DNA from: Syngnathus acus
Lineage: Eukaryota; Chordata; Actinopteri; Syngnathiformes; Syngnathidae
DNA length: 64,000 bases
Direction of reading: 5' to 3'
NCBI RefSeq assembly: GCF_901709675.1
Contig: NC_051108.1
Span: forward strand, 5,366,631-5,430,630
Shown here: piece by piece, positions 26,900 to 38,576 of the stretch
How positions within the stretch are numbered: the first letter of the stretch is position 1
Layout: each line of letters begins with the position of its first letter
The notes under the pieces: generated by a model
Seen by the model: the letters and a program-made list of their open reading frames with translations, nothing else
Database searches by the model: none
What the model was told of the DNA's origin: nothing
Position numbers and translations under genes: made by a program

Positions 26900-26970
26900 C
26901 ACAGGTGTCAAACACAAGGCCCGTGGGCCAGATACAGCCCGCCACATCATTTTATGTGGCCCGCAAAAGT
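26900..26970. repeat. hAT-like terminal fragment (reverse)
   Basis: GCACAGGTGTCAAACACAAG followed by GGGCCAGATACAGCCCGCC is the reverse complement of the family's right end. It lies in lbr intron 1. Confidence 0.65.
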
Positions 26971-27710
26971 ATATCTCCAATCTGATCCACATGCTGCATT
27001 TCAAAGGGGTGACCAGGTTGAGTTTTTTTGAGGGGATGTGACTGTTTAAAGCCTCATCCCACACTACCCAACCCCACCCACTCAACACACACACACACAC
27101 ACCCTGGCCTCTGAGCCATCTGATGGGAAACTGCATTCCAAATTCACCAGTGGCATCCCATATGGACCAGGACACGAGCCAGTAGTACGATCCCAGGAAC
27201 TAACTTAGGGTGTGTCCTGTCATTCTCTGAATTCAAAGTTTGTTTTCCCCTGCTTGAGTCTAGTAATCCTGCTCAGCCAACCCGCCAGTGAGTATTTGTA
27301 TTAAATCAGCTTTATTTTTGTTGGTCAAAGTGTTAAAAAGTACTGCTGTTATTTATTTGCGTTAATTATTTGGTTTCATTTTTATTAAAGACCTAAGTGT
27401 GTATTACCTTTACACAGTTTACTAGTAAATATTAAATGTCAAGCACATTGTTTGACCATATTCCCATTGAAATAGAAGTAATAATATTACTTTATATTGT
27501 CATTTTCTGTTCCAAGTTGAAGTATGTTTTCTTCACACTGGTATAAAGGACAGTGACAGTCAAAGTGTTGTTTCCTAGAAATGGCTGGATGGTCTTTACA
27601 CCAATGACGCATGGCTCTGGTGAAATGTAGCAGGGACAGACATGTCAGCAGTTCTGCATTAGCGTTGGTTTTCAATACACTGAGCCTCTCTGGTCACTAA
27701 TGATGCTGAC

Positions 27711-27769
27711 ATATACAGAACTGTCTCAGAAAATTAGAATATTGTGATAAAGTTTTTTATTTTCTGTAA

Positions 27770-27800
<31 letters not shown>

Positions 27801-27937
27801 GTCATACATTCTGGATTCATTACAAATCAACTGAAATATTGCAAGTCTTATTAATTTAATTTTAGTTCTTTAATTGCATTACAGAAAATAAAGAACTTTA
27901 TCACAATATTCTAATTTTCCAAGACAGTCCTGTATAT
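27711..27937. repeat. Foldback MITE in lbr intron 1
   Basis: Left arm ATATACAGAACTGTCTCAGA and right arm CCAAGACAGTCCTGTATAT are near complements. The arms (each about 65-95 bp, including AAAATTAGAATATTGTGATA) flank a poly-A run and loop. Confidence 0.8.
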
Positions 27938-28047
27938 ACCAAAGTGGTTGAAAGTTGTTTGAAATACTGCTTATATCCTTATTTTTAACATTGCCCTCCC
28001 TTTTCCATCCTTTGTCTTTTTTTAATTTCTTCTTGCTGTAGAAGACA

Positions 28048-31000
28048 ATGCCGAGTCTGAAGTACCAAAACGGGGACATGGTGATGGGCCGCTGGCCTGG
28101 TAGCAGCCTGTACTATGAAGTTAAGGTATTAGGTTTTGACTTTGAAAGTCATCTGTACACGGTCATCTACAAGGATGGGACTGAGCTTGAGCTGAGGGAG
28201 CAGGACATCAGGGTAAGACCAGAACTTTATTAGATTTAAAACATTTACACACCCCTGTCCCAATACTATTATGATAACAAAAATAATTACAAAAGTTTTC
28301 CACCATTTATTTGACCCTATATCATGTGCAAGTAAAAAAAAAAATCTGCATTTCTTTTCAATGTTGAAATAATTACTATTGTTTCCAGAATCCTTATCGT
28401 CTCCAGCCACGGTCCCGTTCTCATTCCCGATCACCTGGCCGCCGTCGCAGCCGCTCCCGGTCTCCGGCGAGGACGACACGGCGCTCTTCCTCCCGTGCAG
28501 CGGCCGCTACTGCGGCAGTAACGGAGAGCACGCCATCGTCAAGCGGGGATTCAAAGTTGAAGGAAACGGTTGAAATTCGACTCGGTCCTCTGGTAAGAGG
28601 CCAAGCCGCTTTATCCCTTTCTTGGTTAAATAAGTAATATATACATAAAAAATTGCTTAAAATTATCCTAAAGCTGTTTTCAGATTTTTCTGTGATTCCG
28701 ATTTCTGACCACGCCACTGTCACGCTTCCATTTGTCTTTTTTTTGTCCCTCCAATCCTCTCTCTCTCTCCATTGTTTGACAGCAGCAGCCCACAATGGCT
28801 GCTGAGAGCAATAGCAACAATAAGCATGAACACAAAGAGGAAAGTAACACTGCAAACAAAGTCAATGAGGTGAGTTTAATGTAATCACAAAAGGAGTGTT
28901 TTTGACAGTTTAATGATCATCATGTTGTATTCCCTTAAATTTAGTTGCTGTTCTCCACGTTGGCCTATCCCTGTTGCAGATAGACTTACACCCAGAATGA
29001 CTGAATTATTAAACTACTGCAATTCAATTGATATTTAGATGGAAATAAAAGACACTGAAATGTCTTTATTGTACTTTATGGTCAAAAGATTCTTACCAAT
29101 GAGGGTAATAATAATACATTTTATTTATAAGGGGCCTTTCAAGCCACAGACAATTATCATCACAAGCCCCTGATGTTCCAGGGAGCGCTCCTTTTCTGCA
29201 TGTGAATGGGCTTTGAGTTAAGGCAGAGCTAATGGAATGTCATGATGCATGCACGTTCGGGGGGGCCATGTCGAGTTAGGCTCCCCTCACAAGATCCATT
29301 CAGCCGGTCACAAGGCATACCGCCATGTGCTCTTGATTTACTTTCTGTTGTCATAATGTGAAAAAAAGTTGAGTCCACAGGTGAGGATGGCACATTGTTT
29401 TGTAAATTAATTTAAAATGCTGCACTGCAATAGCAACTCTGTTGTGTACAGTACAAGTGCTTAGTATTACTGATCAAATTAATCCTGGCTTTTTATCTTC
29501 CTAAGGCTGAAGCAAGGACGGAGCCAGAACCTGAGAAGAACCAGAATCGTTACAACCTGCGCCGCAGGAAGAATGATAGTGAGACTAAACCACAACAGCT
29601 GCTGGAAAATACCAAAGTGGCTCCAGCTCCTGCAGCGACGGTCTCCAGACTTTCCACCCAACTTGACTTTGGGGGCAAGATTGGTAGGTTCTTGGATGCA
29701 CTGAGAAATCTTCACTTCTTTTCTTTTTTTTTTATATATACTAATCTCCAGGTAAATTTGAAGTCGCAGTGTTTTGTGTTGCAAAACACACAGAGAATGA
29801 AGAGGGCCCATCCCTTGACCTTTCATCTGCAATCTGCTAGTTTCGAAAAGTTACACAGCCCCTTTCGTCTCGTTTAGTTACAGTTAATTGTTTTCAAGTA
29901 ATTATTTGTTTTTTTATCTATTTTAATTTAGGATTAATTTTCATCGTGCAGTACAATTTATTACCACTAGAGAGCGCCAACTCATGTGGTTATATTAAAC
30001 TGTATAATGTTACTGTGGTTTCTAACTTTTTTTACACACACCATTGAAGACACTAAATGCAGATTTTTTTATCTACATACTATATTGAAATCCTGATCCA
30101 AACATTGTCTATTTAAGGTCTTCTACTTATTTCAGCAAAACATGCCAAGCCACGTGTTTAACATCAAGACTTTGTATTGTGTAGACATTAAACAATACAC
30201 TTCTTTTTTGTATGTTCAATATAAATTGAAAATGATTTGTAAATCATTGTATGGTATTCACAATTGGTGATGTTTTTAAAAAAAAAAAATTGTTGTTGCT
30301 TTTCTCATTTTGCAGGGGCATACTTCTGGTTGCTCTTCTTGCCGTCCTGGGTTCTTTTTGTGATTCTCCAAGTCAACTTGGAGGATCCCAGCTTGGTCAA
30401 CTTCCCACCCCCTGTACCACCTCTTGAGACTTTTTGGGATGCTCAGGCTCTGGGCTTTGTTGTCCTGTGGATCTTATTTCAGGTCCTCCTTTATATCCTG
30501 CCTGTGGGAAAGGTTAGTAAACAGCTGTTACAAATACAAATTAGAAAAACAAAATCGGTGCATTAAACCAAATTATTTCCCGCTCAAAACACATTCTCAT
30601 AAAAGTCATACTGAGCTCACAGAAAAAGAATAAATTGCTTTTACATCACGAAAGTCATAAAGTTTTCTAGTAAACACCATTTTGGGTACCGTATTTTCCG
30701 CCCTAAAAGGCGCACCGGATTATAAGGCGCACCTTCAATGAACGGCCCATTTTAAAACTTTGTCCATATATAAGGCGCACCGGATTATAAGGCGCATAAA
30801 ATAGAAGCTATACTGCAACAAACTGAGGTTGACTAGGGTTGCGGTATGCATCCACTAGCCAATAACCAACGAGCCCTCTGTAAACAATCGCGTTTCTCAA
30901 ACGATCTCCTATAAAATGATCGGAACTGACTAAAGTTCGATCTAACGCATTGGTACTACTTACCTATGTTTCCCTTCCATATCGATCCGTAGATTTACTC

Positions 31001-33258
31001 GAAACATTAACAGAGCAGCCTATTTTGACATGAAATAGCCTCGCGGGTACAACAGCTATTCGGTGACGCCCCCTGACTACAGTTGCCGTAATGCTGGGAA
31101 GCGATGCGACCTTGTAATTTACTAGTCGTACTAAAACGTACTGAAACATTTTGGCAGAGCACTGTGTACAACCAGTATGGATCAACAAATTCATCAATTG
31201 ATCCATATATAAGGCGCACTGGACTATAAGGCGCACTGTCGGCTTTTGAGAAAATTTTAGGTTTTTAGGTGCGTCTTTTAGGGCGGAAAATACGGTATAT
31301 TAATTCTGTACCCAAATGACGTGAAGCTCTGTTGCCTTATGTGCGTTAAATGAGTGACCTTTTTTTTTTTTTTTCTCCCTCTGCAGCTAAGCGAAGGGAT
31401 GCCACTGAGATCTGGTGAGAGGCTCAAGTACAGAACCAACGGTAAGCTTCTGGGAGGTCTTGATGTAATATTGGACACTTAATTGTGTGTGTTTTTCTGT
31501 TCCCCCATCAGGTTTCTTTGCCATCGCGACGAGTGCTGCAGTTGTTGCAGCAGCCGTCCATCAGGGAATCGACCTCACCTACATCCACAGCCACTTCTTG
31601 CAAATTGCTGTAGCGACCTTCCTCATCTCCGTCCTGCTGAGTGTCTACTTGTATATCCGTTCCCGTTACGCTCCGCCAGACCAGCATGCACTTGGTGGAA
31701 GCTCCGGTAAGGCCAAGATGAAGAAAAGCTGACGCGTCCTGTCTGTCGGCCTTATTAATTCATTTTCTTCGTTCATTTCCAGGCAATGTGATTTATGACT
31801 TCTTCAAGGGACATGAGCTCAATCCCCGCATTAAAAGTTTTGATTTGAAATTCTTCTGTGAGATGCGTCCAGGACTGATCGGCTGGGTGAGTGGACATGG
31901 AAGTCTTTTATTACATTTGGAGCATTGCAACAATTAAATTGCCATTTTTTGCAGATTTAATTTAGCGGATGTCCTACTGACCCAGCGTTTGCTTTTTAGT
32001 GCTTGATCAACTTTGCATTCGCGCTGACAGAGATGCAACAACAAGGTTTGGCTACTCCATCCTATGCCATGATTTTGGTGAATGCCTTCCAGCTGATCTA
32101 TGTAGTGGATGGTCTCTGGAATGAGGTACACAAAATAAAGATTTTCAATTTTTGATTCTTTCTAGAAACTGAAATGGCTGATCATAACATAAGTTGAATG
32201 TAATGTGTCAAACACACATTTCAGGAGGCCATCTTGACCACCATGGATTTGATGCATGACGGCTTTGGCTTCATGCTGGCCTTTGGAGATCTAGTGTGGG
32301 TGCCTTTCACTTATACCCTGCAGGCCTATTATCTGGTCAGTCACCCAAATGAACTGAGCCTCCCAGCCGTTGCTGCCATCATCTTGCTCAAACGTGAGAC
32401 GAAAGCTCAACTCGTCAGTTTCATAAGTTTAGTATTGCAGGAATCAGCCTAATAATTCAACTTTCTCCATTGCATTTCTCTCTTTCAGTTATTGGCTTCT
32501 ACATCTTCAGAAAATCCAACTCTGAGAAAAATGCCTTCAGGAGAAACCCAACAGACCCCCAACTGTCATGTGAGTGTTGAAGGTTGCTGTCGGAATGTTA
32601 AGTGGGCCATGCTAGTCTTGGTAAATTAGCATAATTTTTATGATTACTATAAATAATAATAAAGGTGCAACATTGTCAGACATACCTTTTTCTCTGGAAA
32701 ACTATTTCTGTGACTGTCATGTGTCACTGTATTATACTGCCCCCTGGTGGCCAGGTCGCACACACCAAAAGGAGCCATACAGTCACATTGAATGAATTAT
32801 GACTCACAAACTGTTAAATTGTTTACATACTATTCCATTGTTATCCCTTTGTGCTATTTAAAAAAAAAAATTAAAAAAAACAGACCTGAGGACCATTCCC
32901 ACAGCGACAGGAAAAAGTCTGCTGGTGTCTGGTTGGTGGGGGGTCGTCCGTCACCCCAACTACTTAGGAGACCTCATAATGGCTCTGGCCTGGTCAATAC
33001 CCTGCGGTAAGATATTTTTCACAGATATATGTATTAGGTTTTTTTTTTCTGTTCAAACATACAGACCACACCCAAAATAACTTGTGCAATTTTGTAGGCT
33101 TTCGTCACCTGTTGCCGTGGTATTACATGATCTACTTCATCATCCTGCTGGTGCACCGAGACTCTCGGGACATGAGCAATTGCAGGAGGAAGTACGGCTC
33201 GGCCTGGGACGAATACTGCCGAACGGTCCGCTATCGGATCATCCCACGTGTCTACTGA
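28048..33258 (+). CDS. lbr: Lamin B receptor: Tudor domain plus C14 sterol reductase domain
   Basis: This inner nuclear membrane protein tethers lamin B and heterochromatin; its membrane half is a sterol delta-14 reductase of cholesterol synthesis. Exons: 28048-28212, 28389-28592, 28783-28869, 29506-29683, 30316-30512, 31387-31441, 31512-31706, 31783-31886, 32000-32125, 32225-32393, 32489-32569, 32884-33006, 33098-33258. They join in frame to 614 codons, about the length of human LBR. Exon 1 encodes the Tudor domain ([23 protein letters not shown]). Exon 2 encodes an Arg/Ser-rich stretch with RSRSRSP repeats, the chromatin- and SR-kinase-binding region. Exons 5-13 encode the hydrophobic multi-pass reductase, with the signature [14 protein letters not shown] near the end. 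It ends RIIPRVY. The start is the first ATG of the exon and matches the family N terminus. Confidence 0.96.
30687..31297. repeat. ACCGTATTTTCCG-family element, longer copy
   Basis: It has the same ends, with about 610 bp between them. The unique interior (about 30800-31190) is larger than in the other copies and may be closer to a parent element, but no transposase frame was recognised. It lies in an lbr intron. Confidence 0.75.
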
Positions 33259-34870
33259 GGGGAGTGGTGATGGACACTTTTTGAGCCGGTATTACTGCCA
33301 CAGAATTTCTCACACACCAATCATTTCTATCATGATTTGCATTGTCATTCAAAAAAATGAATTTAAAGAAGCGGTATCATGCTATTATAAGCATTCCACA
33401 GATAATTATAGGCGTGTATGTATATTATTATATATTACCTTTTGCATACCGGTGATCAAATTTTTTTTAATTAATAGGAATTATTTTGATGGCTATTCAT
33501 CTAACCTGGAAGGAAAAAAACAAAACCCGTCTTCGCATTTCTCACACTTTGGTAGGCTGAGTTGAGGTGCGTTCAATGAGTGCTCTCAAAGTAGGACATC
33601 TAAAAAATGACATTAAAAAATCATTTATTGCACCAAATAACAATAAGTAGGACGTGAGCATTCTGCAGATGGTACGTGTAAACATTTAATAATTTATTTG
33701 ATGCATCAAAATTGGAACAGCCGCTTGGCTACTCAAGTTGCAGGGACAGCTGCCCTGAAGAAGTCGCCCTGTGTTTGGTCTGCAAGGGCGGTACGGGGGT
33801 AGCTCCTCACTTTGTGATGTCACAATGTGATGACCCAGTCGTTTTCTTGGATCGACTGGGATTGGTGCTTAGAGAGGAGGAATGAGCAGAAGTGCCCCTA
33901 GATCACTTTAGGTGTTTTTGGTGAGGAATTTGCATTTTAACATGTATAAATGGTCAAAAAAAAGATTTAGCATGATATGGCTCCTTTTAAACATCTTGAT
34001 TGGGGATCTTTTGCGCGTCAGTATATTTTAACAAAATTATTACCAAAAAAATCAATATGGACTTATGTCATCATGAAGTATTTGCAAAAGAATCAGGAGG
34101 AAAATGTAATATTATGCAATGCAAAAAACAATGTCTGCAAAGGAAGTCTTGGTAGGATGTATATCTTTTTGTATATACACATTTGTTTTTATACTTTTGG
34201 TAACACAAAACCACTTGTTTTATTTTTAGCTCCAATTAGGATTTTACTTTTAATGATTGTATTGTCCTTCCTTGTGATGGACGGGATCTAAATAAGGTGT
34301 ACGCTGCAACTACAACTTCTATTTTCCTCAGGACCCACAAGTATTCTTCCATGAATTTGTATTGCAGAGGTTTACCTGTACAGTCTCAAATTATGTATAG
34401 ATGCCTAGTGTTTGACTTAAGAGTTGTTTGTTTTAGTTCCTTGCATAATGGTTTGATAGGATTTTGAAACTCAAGGTGACTTGCCCAATGTGTTGGATGG
34501 GCCAAGCTTTAATGCCATGTTATTAATGACACATTTATACTGTGATAACATAGACATGAATTACATCGTCATTGTCTGCAAGCTCAGTATTTGCAGCGCT
34601 TGATCAAAAAAAGAAGTAGCAATGTTTGAACTGAAAGAATTGTAAATATTTTTGCTTTATTCATGGGAGAACAAAACATGATAGGAAGTTTTCTTTATAG
34701 ATATTTAATGTTGCTTTTTTGTATTGTAATTTGGGCCATTGTAGTATTATTTACAAACAAATCTGCCATATTTCATCTTAATAACACAAAAGTACCTCCG
34801 CAAAATGACTGATTTAAGTGTATCTGTATACACGTTGCAGCCCAAATAAAGATTTTATTTTCATTTCCTC
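33259..34870 (+). other. lbr: Probable 3' UTR of lbr
   Basis: This is AT-rich sequence without a believable open frame, ending at an AATAAA (34845-34850) followed by a T-rich tract. The next gene, slirp, ends on the opposite strand near 35020, so lbr and slirp converge with little space between them. Confidence 0.5.
34845..34850 (+). terminator. lbr: Polyadenylation signal AATAAA, probable lbr
   Basis: This is the last consensus hexamer before the convergent slirp gene. A GT/T-rich stretch follows, as expected for a cleavage site. Confidence 0.55.
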
Positions 34871-35138
34871 TTTTCCTTTTTTTTTAAACATTCATTGACA
34901 CACTTAAGCTTGCATTTGGTCTTCAAATGGTGACTTCTGACATAATTTCAGTAAAATAATTCCCTTGCTGAATTTCCCAATGACCAAGTAGCAGTTACCA
35001 AATTGGATTTCAATATTTTTTTTATTGTCATACATGAAATAAATTGTATTGACATGACAGGAAAAAAACAAATTTCACAATTGAATTCAGAGACACTCGG
35101 ACAGATGTTGACAGACATAAACAGACATTTCTGGGCGA

Positions 35139-35887
35139 TCACTGGGAGACAATTCCGTCATTTTTACTTGATTTCCGTCCAGAAAATGGCCGCCGGTTCT
35201 TCTGAACTTGAAGCTGAAAATACATTAAGTTTGGAGGTCAAATTGATCCTTTGGATATTAAACAGTCTATTCTCTTCAGTTTGCAGAATGTGTGGGGGTT
35301 TGGAACAAGCTCTGATCTAAACAAATATTGCAACCATTTGGGTTTCATATTGGTACATTATATATCCAAACCACTAGTAAGCACATGATGTATCATGAAC
35401 TTTACCTTTGCTCCCTCCAGTAAGTGTGGCTCTTTCTGCAGTGCGTTGTTCAGTCCCTCCTCGGTGCTGAATCCCACCCAACAGAATCCTCTGTGGAACC
35501 CAGTGTCTTTATCCTGTTACAAAATAGGTCGTGTAGGAAATAAAAAAAAAGAATAAAATAGACCTGAGATGTCCTACAGGTGACTCGTCTATGGGGCTAC
35601 TTACAAATAGAAGTAGACACTTTTTAACTTGTCCAAACTGGCCAAAGTACTCCTTCATCTCCTCTGAAACACAAGTCAATACATACGAGTAGCCCATGTT
35701 AGCTAGAAGCAGAGGTGACAAAAGGTGATAAACACATTAAACGTTCAGTGAACGGACACACACTTACAACTACCACATAACAGAAATCATATATTTAAAT
35801 TTAAAATAAAAACAACTCACTGCCAGCAACCGTCCATGGAACTTTGGATACAAAAAGCTCAAACACTTTCTTAACCGGCGCCGCCAT
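35139..35887 (-). CDS. slirp: SRA stem-loop-interacting RNA-binding protein, mitochondrial
   Basis: SLIRP is a small single-RRM protein that partners with LRPPRC to stabilise mitochondrial mRNAs and also acts as a nuclear-receptor corepressor. Exons in reading order: 35887-35821, 35663-35605, 35513-35406, 35213-35139. They join in frame to 102 codons plus stop, close to the human 109. The RRM can be followed: RNP2-like LFVSKVPW in exon 1, [12 protein letters not shown] in exon 2, then [12 protein letters not shown] (RNP1) in exon 3, and VQVQ with a basic tail in exon 4. The start MAAPVKK is the only ATG in that exon compatible with the RRM. An AATAAA on this strand lies at 35021-35026. The gene is head to head with alkbh1, the same arrangement as in human. 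Confidence 0.93.
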
Positions 35888-36150
35888 GTTTTCACCTGAA
35901 TCGACACTTTGACCTAGGAAGTAATGCGCAACTTCCGGTTAGACATTGCTTAGTTTTTTTTATTGTTAAAAATTAAAGAATTCAAGCATCAAATTAGTCT
36001 ATTTAGTGTTTTAGTCTTTGGAGTGTTATCGGCATCTTTTGTTTGAGAAATGCTCTGTAGCAGATACGTGTGAGTCCTGATCATTGCACCTCCCGACCAC
36101 CAGGCGGCAGTCCCTGCACCGACGTCTGACGCAGGACAGTAGAACAAGAC
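35888..36150. promoter_or_regulatory. Bidirectional promoter interval, slirp / alkbh1
   Basis: Only 263 bp separate the two divergent start codons, so the genes must share a promoter region or have overlapping 5' ends. No TATA box is evident, as is usual for such housekeeping pairs. Conservation of the head-to-head order with human (general knowledge) supports a shared control region. Confidence 0.7.
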
Positions 36151-38046
36151 ATGGCCAAGATGGCGGCGTCCGTGGTGGAAACCGGAGAGGATGCTTTTAG
36201 AAAAATATTTAAGTTGTATAAGCGCAGAACCCCTCCGCCGGATTTCAACGATGTTATTGATTTTTCCAAATGTGTGACAAATGACAAGGTGAAGCAAATG
36301 CCAATACTGAAAACTGCTTTTCTCACGCGAGGCATGTGTCTACTAACACTATAGCTTGAAAACGTATTAATCAAAATAAAATTAGGAACTGTCTGAATTT
36401 ATCTTATCAAATATTATTTTTACACTAATTTGTAGTCCTGCAATGGTAAACGTCATTGCAGACATTTTCTTCGTCACCAATATGTCTACTGTAAATTGAA
36501 ATGTGAGATTCATAATTGTCATATTCCTTGCATACATGAAGAATTTATTTTTAGAAAAAGCGGAAAAATTAGACTGAATTCTGAGTGTATATGTGGCAGA
36601 TATTTCCAGTGAAACTAGATTCAGCTGCTGTGCGTGATAGTGATGCTGCCAAGGTTGGATTACATCCTGTCCAAGACTGGAAAGCTTTCAACCTGCAGGG
36701 CTACCCAGGTAATGACTATAACGTAAAGATCATGACAATGTTTGCTTATTGTTTTGTATTGGTTTTCAGGGTTCATCTTCATCACTAACCCGTTTCGTCG
36801 CGGCTCCCAGCCCTTCTGGGTTCGACAATGTTTGAAGACTTACCCTCAGAAGCCAAACGTCTGCAACCTGGACATGCACATGTCTCCCACTGACACTCAG
36901 GATATCTGGACCAAGAGTGTACCCAACCTCAGGTGAGGCAAGTTTACCTGTCTATATCTGCAAAAAAATTAATGCTGCACGCGTGTTTAAAGTAGTTTAC
37001 TTTATTGTTGTCATTTAAAAAAAATTCAAATCTTGTATTTCCAAGTAATAAACATACAGCTTTTGGACCGCAATGACACATTTTCGAGTAGCATGATTAT
37101 GACAGCATGTTTAAATATCCTCCAGTTGTCTTTCTGTTGGAAAGAGAGAGCCTAGAACTCTTCTGGAGAGGCTGCGTTGGGTCACCTTGGGTTATCATTA
37201 CAACTGGAATAGCAAGGTAACCCAAGTTGTGAACGTGGATGATTTATTTGTTCATTAAATAATTATCAATTTATTCTACACATTCAACTTTGATGTAGAA
37301 TAACAATGTAACAATAATTATACTGAAGCCGCTTTCTGTGTGGAATGACTTGTTGGTTCTCCATAGACTTACTCTGCAAATCACTACACTCCATTCCCAA
37401 GTGAGCTCCACCTTCTGTCTTCCCAAATAGCAACTGCCTGCGGCTTCACAGGCTTCAATGCTGAAGCCGGAATCCTCAATTATTACAGGTCGGATTCCTC
37501 TTTAGGAATCCACGTGGATGAATCCGAATTAGATCATAGCCGCCCACTGTTGTCTTTCAGGTATGGGAGTGGAGTTAAATGAAAACAAGATAGTGTTTTA
37601 TTTGTAGTAAAGTAAAATGATTCACATGTTTCTTTATCAGTTTTGGCCAGTCAGCGATTTTCCTCCTGGGTGGCACTCACAGACAAGACACCCCCACCGC
37701 CATGTACATGCACAGCGGCGATGTGATGATCATGTCAGGGCAGAGCCGCCTCCTTTACCACGCCGTACCTCGCATTGTTCCTGCCAACCAGGAAGTGGCA
37801 GCTCTCGAACCCGGGCAATGCAGCTGGGAGGGCGGTGCCGTTGTGGAGCAAGTGTCCGAGGAGGACTGGACTGTATGCTCTAGGTACATCCATAGCTCCA
37901 GGATTAATATGACAGTCAGACAGGTTCTGGGGCAGGGGCAGAGCTTCCCTGAGATACCTCCTCTTCCAGGACACATAGAAGAGCACCAAGAAGATAATAC
38001 GAAGAGGAAACGTTATAGTGACTCACCCTATACTGAAGAGACATGA
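36151..38046 (+). CDS. alkbh1: AlkB homolog 1, Fe(II)/2-oxoglutarate-dependent nucleic-acid demethylase
   Basis: ALKBH1 oxidatively demethylates nucleic acids, including tRNA m1A and m5C processing. Exons: 36151-36288, 36600-36708, 36770-36932, 37126-37216, 37367-37560, 37641-38046, giving 366 codons in one frame (human 389). Catalytic features are visible: the iron-binding HxD as [12 protein letters not shown] (His about 216, Asp about 218), the distal iron His about 272 in RLLYHAVPR, and the 2-oxoglutarate-binding Arg in NMTVRQVL. Upstream, [12 protein letters not shown] and [11 protein letters not shown] match the family core. The first ATG (MAKMAAS) fits the usual N terminus, with a second ATG nine bases on. 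The C-terminal tail is shorter and divergent. AATAAA lies at 38239-38244. Confidence 0.94.
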
Positions 38047-38576
38047 TAAATACATTGTTACGCTTGCTTCTGGGGGAAAAAAATGATTATTTTTGTAATA
38101 TATTGCACTTTGTGGCAGGGATTGTGCAATTGAATCAGAATTACACAAAGTGAAGTCGATGCAATTCAGATAATGTATTTTACTAGTGTGCTCCAAACAA
38201 AATGTCTAAAATGTTTGTGCAGCCATTTTAAAGACCTAAATAAAGCAAGAACGGCAACGCAACCAATTCTTCGGGCTACTTTTGATACTTTGGATCATAA
38301 TCGATCGACAATCTATTACTTTGCCCTGAGCTCACACAGACGGCCCAGACCTGAGTAGTCGCTTCAGATGGCCGATGATGAGGGACTTCCTGGTCAGCAG
38401 TGACTTTCACCCAAAAAAAATATAACGTGATATAATTCTTGTCTTTGATGTTCATATCATTAGGTCACCGGGATTTTAATATTATTTAATGATTTAAAAG
38501 CGACAAGGTTCCATAAAGATTTGTCATCGTCAAAGCTAGCTAGTGACCTAGCATCAACGATTGTTGTGTTTTCGCC
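38047..38576. other. Compact alkbh1-gopc intergenic interval
   Basis: This interval contains the short alkbh1 3' UTR with AATAAA at 38239-38244, then about 330 bp up to the gopc start codon that must hold the gopc promoter and 5' UTR. No repeat was recognised in it. Confidence 0.5.

Noticed and set aside
28129-28855. Minus-strand frames opposite lbr exons 1-3
   Set aside because: They are complements of the Arg/Ser-rich lbr coding exons; the plus strand has correct splice sites and a known protein.
37617-37883. Overlapping plus-strand frame of 88 codons in the last alkbh1 exon
   Set aside because: It is out of frame with the alkbh1 reading, which carries the conserved catalytic residues.
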